The position numbers and the translations under genes are program-made. Source: Micrococcaceae bacterium (lineage in GTDB: Bacteria; Actinomycetota; Actinomycetes; Actinomycetales; Micrococcaceae). Taken from it: a stretch of DNA of 64,000 nucleotides. Location: NCBI GenBank assembly GCA_025465475.1, contig JAODMR010000136.1, forward strand, positions 1 to 64,000, written 5' to 3'. Positions 53,328 through 61,478 of this stretch are shown here, piece after piece. Below the pieces are notes generated by a model. It ran no database searches. It was not told the DNA's origin and saw only the letters and a list, made by a program, of their open reading frames with translations. Positions within the stretch are counted from its first letter, which is position 1. Each line of letters opens with the position of its first letter.

Positions 53328-54545
53328 CTATCCGGCCAGCAGGGCCGAAACGTCCCGGTACATCCCCTCCACGGGAACGTCTGCCACAAACGAGCAGTCG
53401 TGGCTGCACCGTATGGCGTCCTCTCCGGTGACGCTGATGCCGCATTCGGGACAGTTCAGGATCCAGCCAATCTGGATCCGGTGCAGGGACCGGCCCAGCG
53501 CGCCGGCGTTGATGACGTTGGCGCACCAGTAGATCGACGCCGTTCGGGTGCCCACCGCTTGGGCCAGGTGCCGGGGGCCGCTGTCGTTGCCCACCAGCAC
53601 GCGGCTGATCGACAGGACGCCGGTAAGGGTTGGCAGGTCCAACTGCCCGGCCGCGGTGGACAGCAGGGCCGCTCCCCCCGGAGTTTCGGTCAGCTCGCGG
53701 CCCAGCCGGACCAGTTCTTCCGCCAGGGCCGCTTCGGAGTCGTCCCCCACCACCAGCACCTGATAGCCGTCATCAACCAGCCTGGCGGCGACGGCGGCGA
53801 ATTTCTGCTCCGGCCAGCGGCGGCGCGGGTCGGTGGCGCCGGGATGCAGTGAGACCAGCCCTTTGGTCCCGGGCACCAGCCAGTCCCGGGCGGCCTGCTG
53901 CTCGGCCGCTGTCACGGGCAGGTCCGGTTCAAGGCGGACCGGGGGCGCTCCGGCCAGGTCGGCGACTTCCAACCAGCGCATCATTTCGTGCTGGTAGTAG
54001 GCGTACGGAACGTTCCGCTCCAGCGGCTGCGCGTCGGGGGTGGTGCAGCCAACGGTGTGCCGGGCTCCGAGGGCCAACAGGAACGGGTTGGAGTACCTTC
54101 CGCCGCCGTGAAGCTGCACGGCCAGGTCAAAATGCTGCTCCCGCATGCGGGCCAGGAACTCCGGTGCCTCCTCTGCCGGAGGCGCCGTGCTTCCCGAGGC
54201 TGCACCGGCGTTTCCGGCTCCCGCGACCAGCACCTGCCGGCGCGGCCGGTCCCGGACTCCTTGGGCGTACGGCAGGATCTCCACGGAGTCCACGACGGTG
54301 CCCCTTCCATCGAGCAGGGTGCGGTGCATCGGGGTACCGAGCAGCGTCAGGCTCACCTCAGGATAGGCGGCCGCCAAGGCATCCAGGGCGGGAACAGCAA
54401 ACAACAAGTCGCCCAGCCCTCCACCGCGCAACACGGCGATGGACCGCACGTCCTCGAACGGCTCACCGGATGTGCCCTGCCCGGCGAACGCCCGCGGTGG
54501 GCGCACGGAGTCCTGCTGCGGGAGCGGTGGTACCTGAAGGGACAT
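53328..54545 (-). CDS. Glycosyltransferase family 9 with C-terminal cysteine cluster
   Basis: A 405-residue GT9 protein: AVLRGGGLGDLLFAVPALDAL, SLHPGATDPRRRWPEQKFA and VGNDSGPRHLAQAVGTRTASI are the three family motifs. It differs from the other two GT9 proteins by an N-terminal extension and a C-terminal tail with CPECG and CSHDC, a possible zinc site. The ATG at 54545 has AAAGAGG upstream; the frame extends to 54623. It converges on the SDR gene and is divergent from hldE copy 2. Confidence 0.87.
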   Translation of the reverse strand: MSLQVPPLPQQDSVRPPRAFAGQGTSGEPFEDVRSIAVLRGGGLGDLLFAVPALDALAAAYPEVSLTLLGTPMHRTLLDGRGTVVDSVEILPYAQGVRDRPRRQVLVAGAGNAGAASGSTAPPAEEAPEFLARMREQHFDLAVQLHGGGRYSNPFLLALGARHTVGCTTPDAQPLERNVPYAYYQHEMMRWLEVADLAGAPPVRLEPDLPVTAAEQQAARDWLVPGTKGLVSLHPGATDPRRRWPEQKFAAVAARLVDDGYQVLVVGDDSEAALAEELVRLGRELTETPGGAALLSTAAGQLDLPTLTGVLSISRVLVGNDSGPRHLAQAVGTRTASIYWCANVINAGALGRSLHRIQIGWILNCPECGISVTGEDAIRCSHDCSFVADVPVEGMYRDVSALLAG

Positions 54546-54754
54546 GGGTCGCCTCTTTCGCAAACGGCTGGAACGGCGTGGCTGCTGACCCCACCATAGA
54601 AGCACCGGCGACTTCCCCGTCAAGCCGGTCAGCCGGAACCGGAGGAATGTGTAAACCGCGGCGGAAGTGGGTACCGGTCCTGTAGAGAGGATGCCGCCGG
54701 AGCCTTCCGGGGACGCGCCCGACTACGGGCTATCCTCCGGAAAGGGGTGCTTTC

Positions 54755-56296
54755 ATGACGCCAGCTGGACGCGAAACAGCCGGGCTGCGGGCCCTGACTC
54801 CTGCCGTGCCGGCGCTGCTGGCCGGAGAACGTCCCCGCGTGAGCGTGCTGGGGGACCTGATGCTTGACGGTTGGTGGACCGGCGAGGTGCACCGGCTCTG
54901 CCGGGAAGCTCCAGCCCCCGTGGTTGAGCTTGCCGGCCGTTCGTATGCGCCGGGCGGGGCCGGCAACACGGCCATGAACCTGGCAGCGATGGGAGCCGAG
55001 GTAGAGCTCATCGGTTGCGTGGGCGAGGACGAGAATGGCCGGCTGCTGCGCCGGCTGCTCGAGGACGGGGGCATCGACGTCCGGAATGTGACGATGGTGG
55101 CAGGCCACACGACCCAGACCAAGTGCCGGGTGGTCAGCAGTGGGCAGGTGCTGCTGCGGATCGACGATGGCGGCGGCCCGGTTCCGGTCGAGGTGCGGGA
55201 CCGGATGGCAGCGGCAGCGTTGCAGGCCGCCACCGGCGCTGACGCGTTCCTGGTGTGCGATTACGGTTCCGGTGCATTGCCGGCACAGTTGGCCGGCCGG
55301 TTGCGCTCGGCTGCAGGGCCAGGGAAGAGCCCCGGCCCCGTTTTCGTGGTGGATGCGCACGACGCCCGCCTGTGGTCGGAGCTGCGGCCCGACGTCGTCA
55401 CACCCAATGCCAGCGAGGCCGCCGCCATCCTCAACACTGTCATGCCGGCCCGGCAGCGGGCCCAGTGGGTGCTCGACCACGGGGCCGACCTGTTGGCGGC
55501 GTCAGGCGCAACGGCCGCCGTCGTGACGCTTGATACGGAGGGCACCCAGCTCATCGGCGGCACTCCGGCCGGCCCCAGCGGCAGGCTGCACCGCACCTGG
55601 ACCCGGCCTGCCGAGGACAAACAGGCGTCCGGGGCCGGTGACACCTTCGTCGCGGCGTTGACCCTCTGCCTGGCCTGCGCCGTTCCCATGTCCACTGCCA
55701 TGGACTTTGCCCAGACCGCTGCCGACATTGTCGTCAAGCGTTTCGGCACGTCCGTCTGCTCCACGGAGGACCTGGCCGCCAGCCTTGGCCAGTCGGTGGA
55801 ACGGGTCCTTTCGGCCGGGGAGCTGGCACGGCGGCTGGCACGGGCACGTCAGGAGGGGCAGCGGGTGGTCCTCACCAACGGCTGCTTTGACGTGCTGCAC
55901 CGGGGCCACACCACCTACCTGAACCAGGCGCGGCAGCTGGGCGACCTGCTGGTGGTGGCGCTGAACGGAGATGAATCCACCCGACGGCTCAAGGGCGAGG
56001 GCCGGCCCATCAATCCGGCGCTGGACCGGGCCGGCGTGTTGGCGGCACTGAGCTGCGTCGACTTCGTGACGGTCTTCGAAACCGACACCCCGATTCCCCT
56101 GCTGGAACAGCTCCAACCCGAGATATACGCCAAGGGTGGAGACTATACGGCGCAGATGCTGGCCGAAACGGCCGCCGTCGAGGCGTACGGCGGGCGGGTG
56201 GAAATCCTTGACTACGTCGCGAACCATTCGACCACTGCCATGGTGGAGCGCATCACCGGCCGGGTCACGAGCGTGCCGGGCGAGGCCCAGGGATGA
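54755..56296 (+). CDS. hldE: HldE-like heptose kinase/adenylyltransferase fusion (copy 2)
   Basis: A 513-residue fusion with the same order as copy 1. The kinase domain (about 1-340) has LGDLMLDGWWTGEV, YAPGGAGNTAMNLAAMG and KQASGAGDTFVAAL; the nucleotidyltransferase domain (about 360-500) has TNGCFDVLHRGHTTYLNQA and YAKGGDYTAQ. It is closer to canonical HldE than copy 1 in the kinase substrate region. The ATG has AAAGGGG upstream. The GT2 gene overlaps its stop by 4 bp. Confidence 0.9.
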   Translation: MTPAGRETAGLRALTPAVPALLAGERPRVSVLGDLMLDGWWTGEVHRLCREAPAPVVELAGRSYAPGGAGNTAMNLAAMGAEVELIGCVGEDENGRLLRRLLEDGGIDVRNVTMVAGHTTQTKCRVVSSGQVLLRIDDGGGPVPVEVRDRMAAAALQAATGADAFLVCDYGSGALPAQLAGRLRSAAGPGKSPGPVFVVDAHDARLWSELRPDVVTPNASEAAAILNTVMPARQRAQWVLDHGADLLAASGATAAVVTLDTEGTQLIGGTPAGPSGRLHRTWTRPAEDKQASGAGDTFVAALTLCLACAVPMSTAMDFAQTAADIVVKRFGTSVCSTEDLAASLGQSVERVLSAGELARRLARARQEGQRVVLTNGCFDVLHRGHTTYLNQARQLGDLLVVALNGDESTRRLKGEGRPINPALDRAGVLAALSCVDFVTVFETDTPIPLLEQLQPEIYAKGGDYTAQMLAETAAVEAYGGRVEILDYVANHSTTAMVERITGRVTSVPGEAQG

Positions 56297-57168
56297 GCCG
56301 GATCCGCTCGGCGCGCTGGGGTACGGCAGCGGATCCACAGCCGCCGCGGCTGGACGTCCTGATTCCCACCCGGGACAGGGCCGCTGAGCTGGCTGTGACA
56401 CTGGCCGGTTTGGCCGGGCAGGACGACCCGGACTTCGCCGTGGTGGTGAGCGATCAAAGTGACGGCGCCCCTGACTGGGAGCACCCAGCGGTTGCAGCCA
56501 TGGTGCGCGTGCTTCGAACGCAGGGCCGGTCCGTCCAGCTCACCCGGCACCTGCCCCGGCAGGGGATGTCCGAACACCGCCAGTACCTGCTGGACTGTGC
56601 GCGCAGCGGCCAGGTGCTGTTCCTCGACAACGACGTCTGGCTGGAACCGGGCTCCCTGGAGCGGATGAGCCAGGCGCTGGACACCCTGGGGTGCGGGTTC
56701 GTCGGCATGGCGGTGACGGGACTGTCATACCTCGCCGACGACCGGCCCGCCGAACGTGCCGCCTTCGAACTGTGGCAGGACGGCGTCCGGCCGGAACTGA
56801 TCCGGCGCTCGGAGCCCGGGTTTTCCCGCTGGCCGCTGCACAATGCGGCCAATCCCACTCATCTGGGCGCCGCCCTGAACGTGGGGCCGGACCAGTGGCG
56901 TGCCTACCGCATCGCCTGGTTGGGCGGCTGTGTGCTCTACGACCGGGCACGCCTGGTGGAGTGCGGTGGCTTTGACTTTTGGGACGCCCTGCCCCGGGAC
57001 CATTCCGGCGAGGACGTGGCCGCACAGTGGCGTGTGATGGAGAAGTACGGCGGCGCGGGCATCCTGCCCTCCGGAGCAGTGCACCTGGAATCGCCCACCA
57101 CCCTTCCACACCGTCCCGTGGATGCTTTCGACGTCGTGTTTCCCTCCGAGCCGGCGACGACCGGCTGA
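56293..57168 (+). CDS. Glycosyltransferase family 2
   Basis: A 291-residue GT-A enzyme: LDVLIPTRDRAAELAVTLAGL at the start, the metal-binding LFLDNDVWLEPGSLERM (DxD) and a C-terminal GGFDFWDALPRDHSGEDVAAQW with the catalytic ED. Probably transfers a sugar to the heptose glycan. No membrane segment. Follows hldE copy 2 with an ATGA overlap. Confidence 0.88.
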   Translation: MSRIRSARWGTAADPQPPRLDVLIPTRDRAAELAVTLAGLAGQDDPDFAVVVSDQSDGAPDWEHPAVAAMVRVLRTQGRSVQLTRHLPRQGMSEHRQYLLDCARSGQVLFLDNDVWLEPGSLERMSQALDTLGCGFVGMAVTGLSYLADDRPAERAAFELWQDGVRPELIRRSEPGFSRWPLHNAANPTHLGAALNVGPDQWRAYRIAWLGGCVLYDRARLVECGGFDFWDALPRDHSGEDVAAQWRVMEKYGGAGILPSGAVHLESPTTLPHRPVDAFDVVFPSEPATTG

Positions 57169-57216
57169 CGGAGGCGGAAAGAGGAAATCGGCAACACAAC
57201 ATGAAAGGCACGAATC

Positions 57217-57414
57217 ATGGCAGAAACACCTAATCCCATCCAGGTCCAGAAGTTCCTGGGCGGCATCGACTACCCGGCCAGCAAGGAGGACATCGTCAAC
57301 AAGGCCAAGGAAAAGGGCGCCGACGGGAACGTGTTGGAGGCGCTGCAGAACCTGCCGGACCAGCAGTATGACGCCCCCACAGCAGTCAGCGAGGCCATTT
57401 CCAAGGGTTCCTGA
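57217..57414 (+). CDS. DUF2795-family small protein
   Basis: A 65-residue protein matching the DUF2795 pattern: IQVQKFLGGIDYPASKEDIVNKAKEKGA followed by VLEALQNLPDQQYDAP. Such proteins are widespread in actinobacteria, cytoplasmic and of unknown function. GAAAGGCACGAATC precedes the ATG. It is followed by a hairpin and convergent with the aminopeptidase gene. Confidence 0.9.
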   Translation: MAETPNPIQVQKFLGGIDYPASKEDIVNKAKEKGADGNVLEALQNLPDQQYDAPTAVSEAISKGS

Positions 57415-57427
57415 CATCCGCGGCCGG

Positions 57428-57456
57428 ACCCCTCACCCGGAGCCCGGATGAGGGGT
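57428..57456. terminator. Hairpin between convergent genes
   Basis: ACCCCTCA (57428-57435) and TGAGGGGT (57449-57456) can pair, with a smaller CCGG stem inside the loop. It lies between the DUF2795 and map stops. Confidence 0.5.
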
Positions 57457-57492
57457 GCCCGCAGGTGCGGGGTGTCCGCGGCTGCGGCTGGG

Positions 57493-58260
57493 TCAGGGCA
57501 GGGTCAGAATTTCCGGCCCGTCTGCCGTGATCGCGATGGTGTGCTCAAAGTGGGCGGCGCGGCGGCCGTTGGCTGAGCGCAGGGTCCAGCCGTCGTCGTC
57601 GGGGACGTAGCCATCCTTCCCACCGAGGATCAGCATGGGCTCAATGGCGATCACCAGGCCCGGCAGCAGCTTGATTCCCCGCCCCGGCCTGCCGTCATTG
57701 GGCACATGCGGATCCTCGTGCATGGCCCTGCCCACGCCGTGGCCGCCGTGGTCTGCCAGCAGGCCATAGCCGGCCCGGCGGGCGGCACCCCCGATGGCAT
57801 AGGCGATGTCGCCCATCTTGTTCCCCACCCGGGCCGCTTCAATTCCGCGGAGCATGGCCTGCTCGGTGGCCTCAATCAACTGCTGGTCCTCCGGGGATGC
57901 GGCGCCCACAGTGAAGCTGATCGCCGAGTCCCCGCACCAGCCGTCCAGGAACGCGCCAAAGTCGATACTGACCAGGTCCCCGTCCTGCAACCGGTAACCG
58001 GTGGGGATGCCGTGCACCACCGCGTCATTGACGCTGGCGCAAATCACGCCCGGAAACGGAGTGGGCGCCCAGCGGGGGTGGTAGCCCAGGAACGCCGAGG
58101 TGGCACCGGCATCAGCCAGCACGTCGGCCGCCGCGCGATCCAGCTCCCGCAGTGACACGCCCACATCGGCCATCTGGCGCATGCGCTGCAACGCGGTGGC
58201 GACCACACGGCCCGCTTCCCGCATGGCCGCGATTTCCCCTGCTGTCTTGATTTGTCCCAT
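57493..58260 (-). CDS. map: Methionine aminopeptidase, type I
   Basis: A 255-residue enzyme removing the initiator methionine. The five metal ligands are visible: Asp in SIDFGAFLDG, Asp in GWCGDSAISF, His in GHGVGRAMHEDP, Glu in VIAIEPMLIL and Glu in FEHTIAIT. The N-terminal GEIAAMREAGRVVA and the HPRWAPTPF stretch are typical. Many actinobacteria have more than one map gene, so this may be a second copy. Confidence 0.93.
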   Translation of the reverse strand: MGQIKTAGEIAAMREAGRVVATALQRMRQMADVGVSLRELDRAAADVLADAGATSAFLGYHPRWAPTPFPGVICASVNDAVVHGIPTGYRLQDGDLVSIDFGAFLDGWCGDSAISFTVGAASPEDQQLIEATEQAMLRGIEAARVGNKMGDIAYAIGGAARRAGYGLLADHGGHGVGRAMHEDPHVPNDGRPGRGIKLLPGLVIAIEPMLILGGKDGYVPDDDGWTLRSANGRRAAHFEHTIAITADGPEILTLP

Positions 58261-58279
58261 GGTTCCAGCCTACGCAGCT

Positions 58280-59872
58280 TCAGCGCCGACCCGGGTGCCG
58301 GACCCTGCGGGCGAACTCCGACCATTGTGCCCCACCGGGCAGGTATCCCTCACGGTGGCGGAAAAAGACCTTGGTCTTTTTGTCGAAGAAAATCAGGTAC
58401 AGGGCAAAGGACACACCGACCGCGATGGCAACCGCCCGGACGATTCCGATTGGAATCCACTGAAACACGCTTAGCTGGTCGGTCAGCGAGATCAACGTGA
58501 AAAATGCCGTCAGGTACATTATGGTACGCAGCGGCCACCCGTCAGGTATGCCTGCGATTCCGAACAGCACCAGCAACCAGACCATGTACCACGGCTGAAT
58601 CACCGGAGCCAGGAGCACGACCGCCGCGAACGCCCAGGCTGTCCTGCGCAGCACGGTGATACCGAAAGCGCTCCGAACCGGCCGGAGCACCAGCAACAGC
58701 ACCACGCCCACGGCCACCACCTTGCCGATCAGGCTCACGACGCCGGCAACGGCCGCGCCGGGTCCGCCGAAGAAGTCAGTGGCGGCGGACAGGATGGCGC
58801 CCGTCAGCCCGACGGGCGCGAACCACATCCATACCGCTCCCGGAGTGTCCAGGGCACCAACCCAGCCGAAGCCGAGCCCGTTCACCAGGCCCGCCAGACC
58901 CAGCAGGCCCAAGGCGAGGCTCGCCGTGGCAAGCCAGCAGAGGATCTTCCGGCCCCAGCCGGCCGCCGATCCGGCCCAGAGCAAGGCCACGAAGGGCAAC
59001 GCGATCAAGGTGATGGGTTTCACCGCGATGGACGCGGTGACCAGCAGAATCCCCAGCACCGGCCGCTTGACGGACGCATAATACAACCCTGCGACGGCCA
59101 GCCCGAGCATGAGGGAATCGTTGTGTCCACTGGCGATGAAGTTGAACAACAGCACCGGATTCAGCACGGTCAACCACAGTGTGCGGGTGGGGCTCAACCC
59201 ATGCAGGGATGCCAACCGGGGCACAAAACACGCCAGTAGCGCGACTCCCGCCACCGCCGCCAGCCGGAACGGGATCAGGGCAAGTTCAGGAACTCCAAGG
59301 CTGGCCCACACGGAAAACTGTTCGATCCACAGGAACAACGGACCGTAAGGGGTCGGCGCCTCGGTCCACAGCGTGTCGGGTCCTAGCTGGTAATAGTTGT
59401 TCAGCGCGGAAATGCCGTTGGTATACGGATTCAGCCCCTGCATCATGAGCCTGCCCTGGCCGATGTAGGCGTACATGTCGCGGCTGAAAAGCGGCAGGGC
59501 CAGCACCAACGGCGCGGACCACAGGACCAGGGCCTTGATCAGGACGGGCCGGGCTGCGTCATCCCAGACCTGGATCCGCTGGGCCAGCCGCAACCAGGAC
59601 CGCAGCAGCAGCAACGCCCCGACACAGAGCATCACGGTGCACAGGATCACCCCGACTGGCGAGGTTCTGGCCACGATGAACGGCTGGGTACGAATCAGCG
59701 CCGAGCTTCCGGCCAGCCAGCCGACGCCCACCGATCCGGCGAGCATCAGCAGCGACGCCACGAGGCCCTGCAGCAGGGCCACGTGAGTGCGTGTCTCCAG
59801 GGTCCCTGCCGCCGGCGCTGCCGGCGGCGCCGAGCCCTCCGGTGTGCTGCCGGAAGATCTGGAGGTCAACAT
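58280..59872 (-). CDS. Polytopic GT-C mannosyltransferase, MptB-like
   Basis: A 530-residue membrane protein with about 13 hydrophobic segments. The motif RDMYAYIGQGRLMMQGLNPY with the acidic residue in the first loop, then TPYGPLFLWIEQ, is that of the polyprenol-phosphate-mannose-dependent alpha-1,6-mannosyltransferases (MptB family), which extend cell-wall mannans. It ends 20 bp after the map start. A related protein is at 62799. Substrate not proven. Confidence 0.8.
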   Translation of the reverse strand: MLTSRSSGSTPEGSAPPAAPAAGTLETRTHVALLQGLVASLLMLAGSVGVGWLAGSSALIRTQPFIVARTSPVGVILCTVMLCVGALLLLRSWLRLAQRIQVWDDAARPVLIKALVLWSAPLVLALPLFSRDMYAYIGQGRLMMQGLNPYTNGISALNNYYQLGPDTLWTEAPTPYGPLFLWIEQFSVWASLGVPELALIPFRLAAVAGVALLACFVPRLASLHGLSPTRTLWLTVLNPVLLFNFIASGHNDSLMLGLAVAGLYYASVKRPVLGILLVTASIAVKPITLIALPFVALLWAGSAAGWGRKILCWLATASLALGLLGLAGLVNGLGFGWVGALDTPGAVWMWFAPVGLTGAILSAATDFFGGPGAAVAGVVSLIGKVVAVGVVLLLVLRPVRSAFGITVLRRTAWAFAAVVLLAPVIQPWYMVWLLVLFGIAGIPDGWPLRTIMYLTAFFTLISLTDQLSVFQWIPIGIVRAVAIAVGVSFALYLIFFDKKTKVFFRHREGYLPGGAQWSEFARRVRHPGRR

Positions 59873-60169
59873 GGAGGTGCGGTCCCTTGCATGGTTCAGT
59901 TCGGTTTCCCGGTTCGGTCGGTTGTCAGCGCGTTGTCAGCAAAACTGCTCGACGGCGCCGCGAACGCCGGAGCTTTTCCCGGGCCGGACGGGAACGATTC
60001 TACCACCGGCGCGGGCGCCGATCAGGGCGGCGGAGGGCCGCTGCGGTACTATCGGAGGGCCGGCCGGATCACTTTTCACGGCCGGTTCCGCTGCCCGCGG
60101 AACCCCCTCCCGCTCCCTTGCTGACCCCGCGGCTGCCGCCACCGGTCACCGGCGAACAAAGGACTTCCC
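59873..60169. other. Divergent intergenic region
   Basis: About 300 bp between the MptB-like gene and the ATT-start gene. I see no gene in it; it must hold both promoters. It ends with the AAAGGA ribosome binding site at 60158-60163. Confidence 0.5.
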
Positions 60170-61477
60170 ATTTCCACGGACACATTCTTCGGCGCGCTCA
60201 CCCGGTTCCGGCATCGGATCTTCCCTCCGCGGGTGGAGGGGTGGCTGAACTCCCCCACCGGGCTGCTGTGGGGCTTTGGAATCATCCATCTGTTCTTTGT
60301 GATCTTCATGCTCGGGTTCGTGCTGCACGGTGAGGCTTTCAGCGATACGGCCATCTACCGGGCCTGGGTCCAGGGCGGCTTCCGCGAAGAAAACCTGCCC
60401 GGACTGCCCACGCCCTGGGTGTATCCGATTCTTGCCCTGCTGCCCATCGCTGTCGCTGGGGTGGCCGGTCCGGGACCCTTCCTGCTGATCTGGGTGCTCA
60501 TGATCACCGCCCTGAACGCCCTGGCGGTGGGCAAGCTCACGGACTGGGGCAGGCGCCGGGAGTCCATCCCCGCCGCCTGGTGGTGGCTGAGCTTCGTGTT
60601 CATCATGGGCTGGCTGGGATTCGCCCGGGTGGACGGCATCACCGCGCCGATCGTGCTGATCGCGCTGTCTTACGGCGTCGCCCGGCCCTTCATCGCCGGG
60701 ATCCTGCTCAGCATCGCAACCTGGATCAAGGTCTGGCCGGCCGCCGTCGTCCTGGCGCTGCTCACCGTAGTGCGCGACCGGCTGAAAGTCCTCGCCGCAG
60801 GGGTGCTGGTGACGGCTGTGGTCGGCGTAGCCGCCCTGGCCCTGGGCGTGGCACCGAAACTGTTGAACTTCCTCACCGCCCAGGGGGACCGCGGCATGCA
60901 ACTCGAAGCCACCTTCACCACCCCCTGGCTGTGGCTCTCCGTGCTGCATGCCGGAAATTCCCGTATGTACATGAACACCGACATCAATTCCATGCAGGTG
61001 GACGGCCCCGGAACCGAAGTGATGTCCTTCTTGATGCAGCCGCTGTTCATCCTGGTGGCCCTGGTGGTGGTGGTCCTGATCTTCTGGGCCCTGCACAACG
61101 GCAAGCGCAACGGCGGGGCCAACCGGACCGAGCTGCTGCTGGCCGGTTCCCTTACCATGGCCACGGCCTTCGTCGTGTTCAACAAGGTCGGCTCCCCGCA
61201 GTTCATGGTCTGGCTGGCCCCGGCGGTCGCCGTCGGGCTGGCCCACAGCTGGCGGGAATGGCGGGTGCCGGCCACCATGCTGATCGCCATCGCCGTCGCA
61301 ACCTACTTCGTCTACCCGCTGTTCTACGACGCGCTCAGCCACAATGACCCCGTCATGGCGCTGGTGCTCACCGTCCGTAACCTGCTCCTGGTGGTGCTGT
61401 TCGGCTGGTCGGTGCGCCGGCTCTACCTGCTGGGCCGGCAGCAGCCTGCCCATGCCGGCGCTGTCAAGGAGTCCTGA
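60170..61477 (+). CDS. Polytopic membrane protein, GT-C/GT87-like, probable ATT start
   Basis: A 435-residue protein with about ten membrane segments, resembling the DUF2029/GT87 mannosyltransferase group. EAFSDTAIYRAWVQG in the first external loop carries an acidic residue suited to a GT-C active site. AAAGGA lies six bases before an ATT at 60170; translation from there gives STDTFFGALTRF, which aligns with the start of the paralogue at 61479. The next usual start, GTG at 60233, would remove 21 residues and has no ribosome binding site. The stop is followed by the paralogue. Confidence 0.75.
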   Translation: MSTDTFFGALTRFRHRIFPPRVEGWLNSPTGLLWGFGIIHLFFVIFMLGFVLHGEAFSDTAIYRAWVQGGFREENLPGLPTPWVYPILALLPIAVAGVAGPGPFLLIWVLMITALNALAVGKLTDWGRRRESIPAAWWWLSFVFIMGWLGFARVDGITAPIVLIALSYGVARPFIAGILLSIATWIKVWPAAVVLALLTVVRDRLKVLAAGVLVTAVVGVAALALGVAPKLLNFLTAQGDRGMQLEATFTTPWLWLSVLHAGNSRMYMNTDINSMQVDGPGTEVMSFLMQPLFILVALVVVVLIFWALHNGKRNGGANRTELLLAGSLTMATAFVVFNKVGSPQFMVWLAPAVAVGLAHSWREWRVPATMLIAIAVATYFVYPLFYDALSHNDPVMALVLTVRNLLLVVLFGWSVRRLYLLGRQQPAHAGAVKES

Positions 61478-61478
61478 G

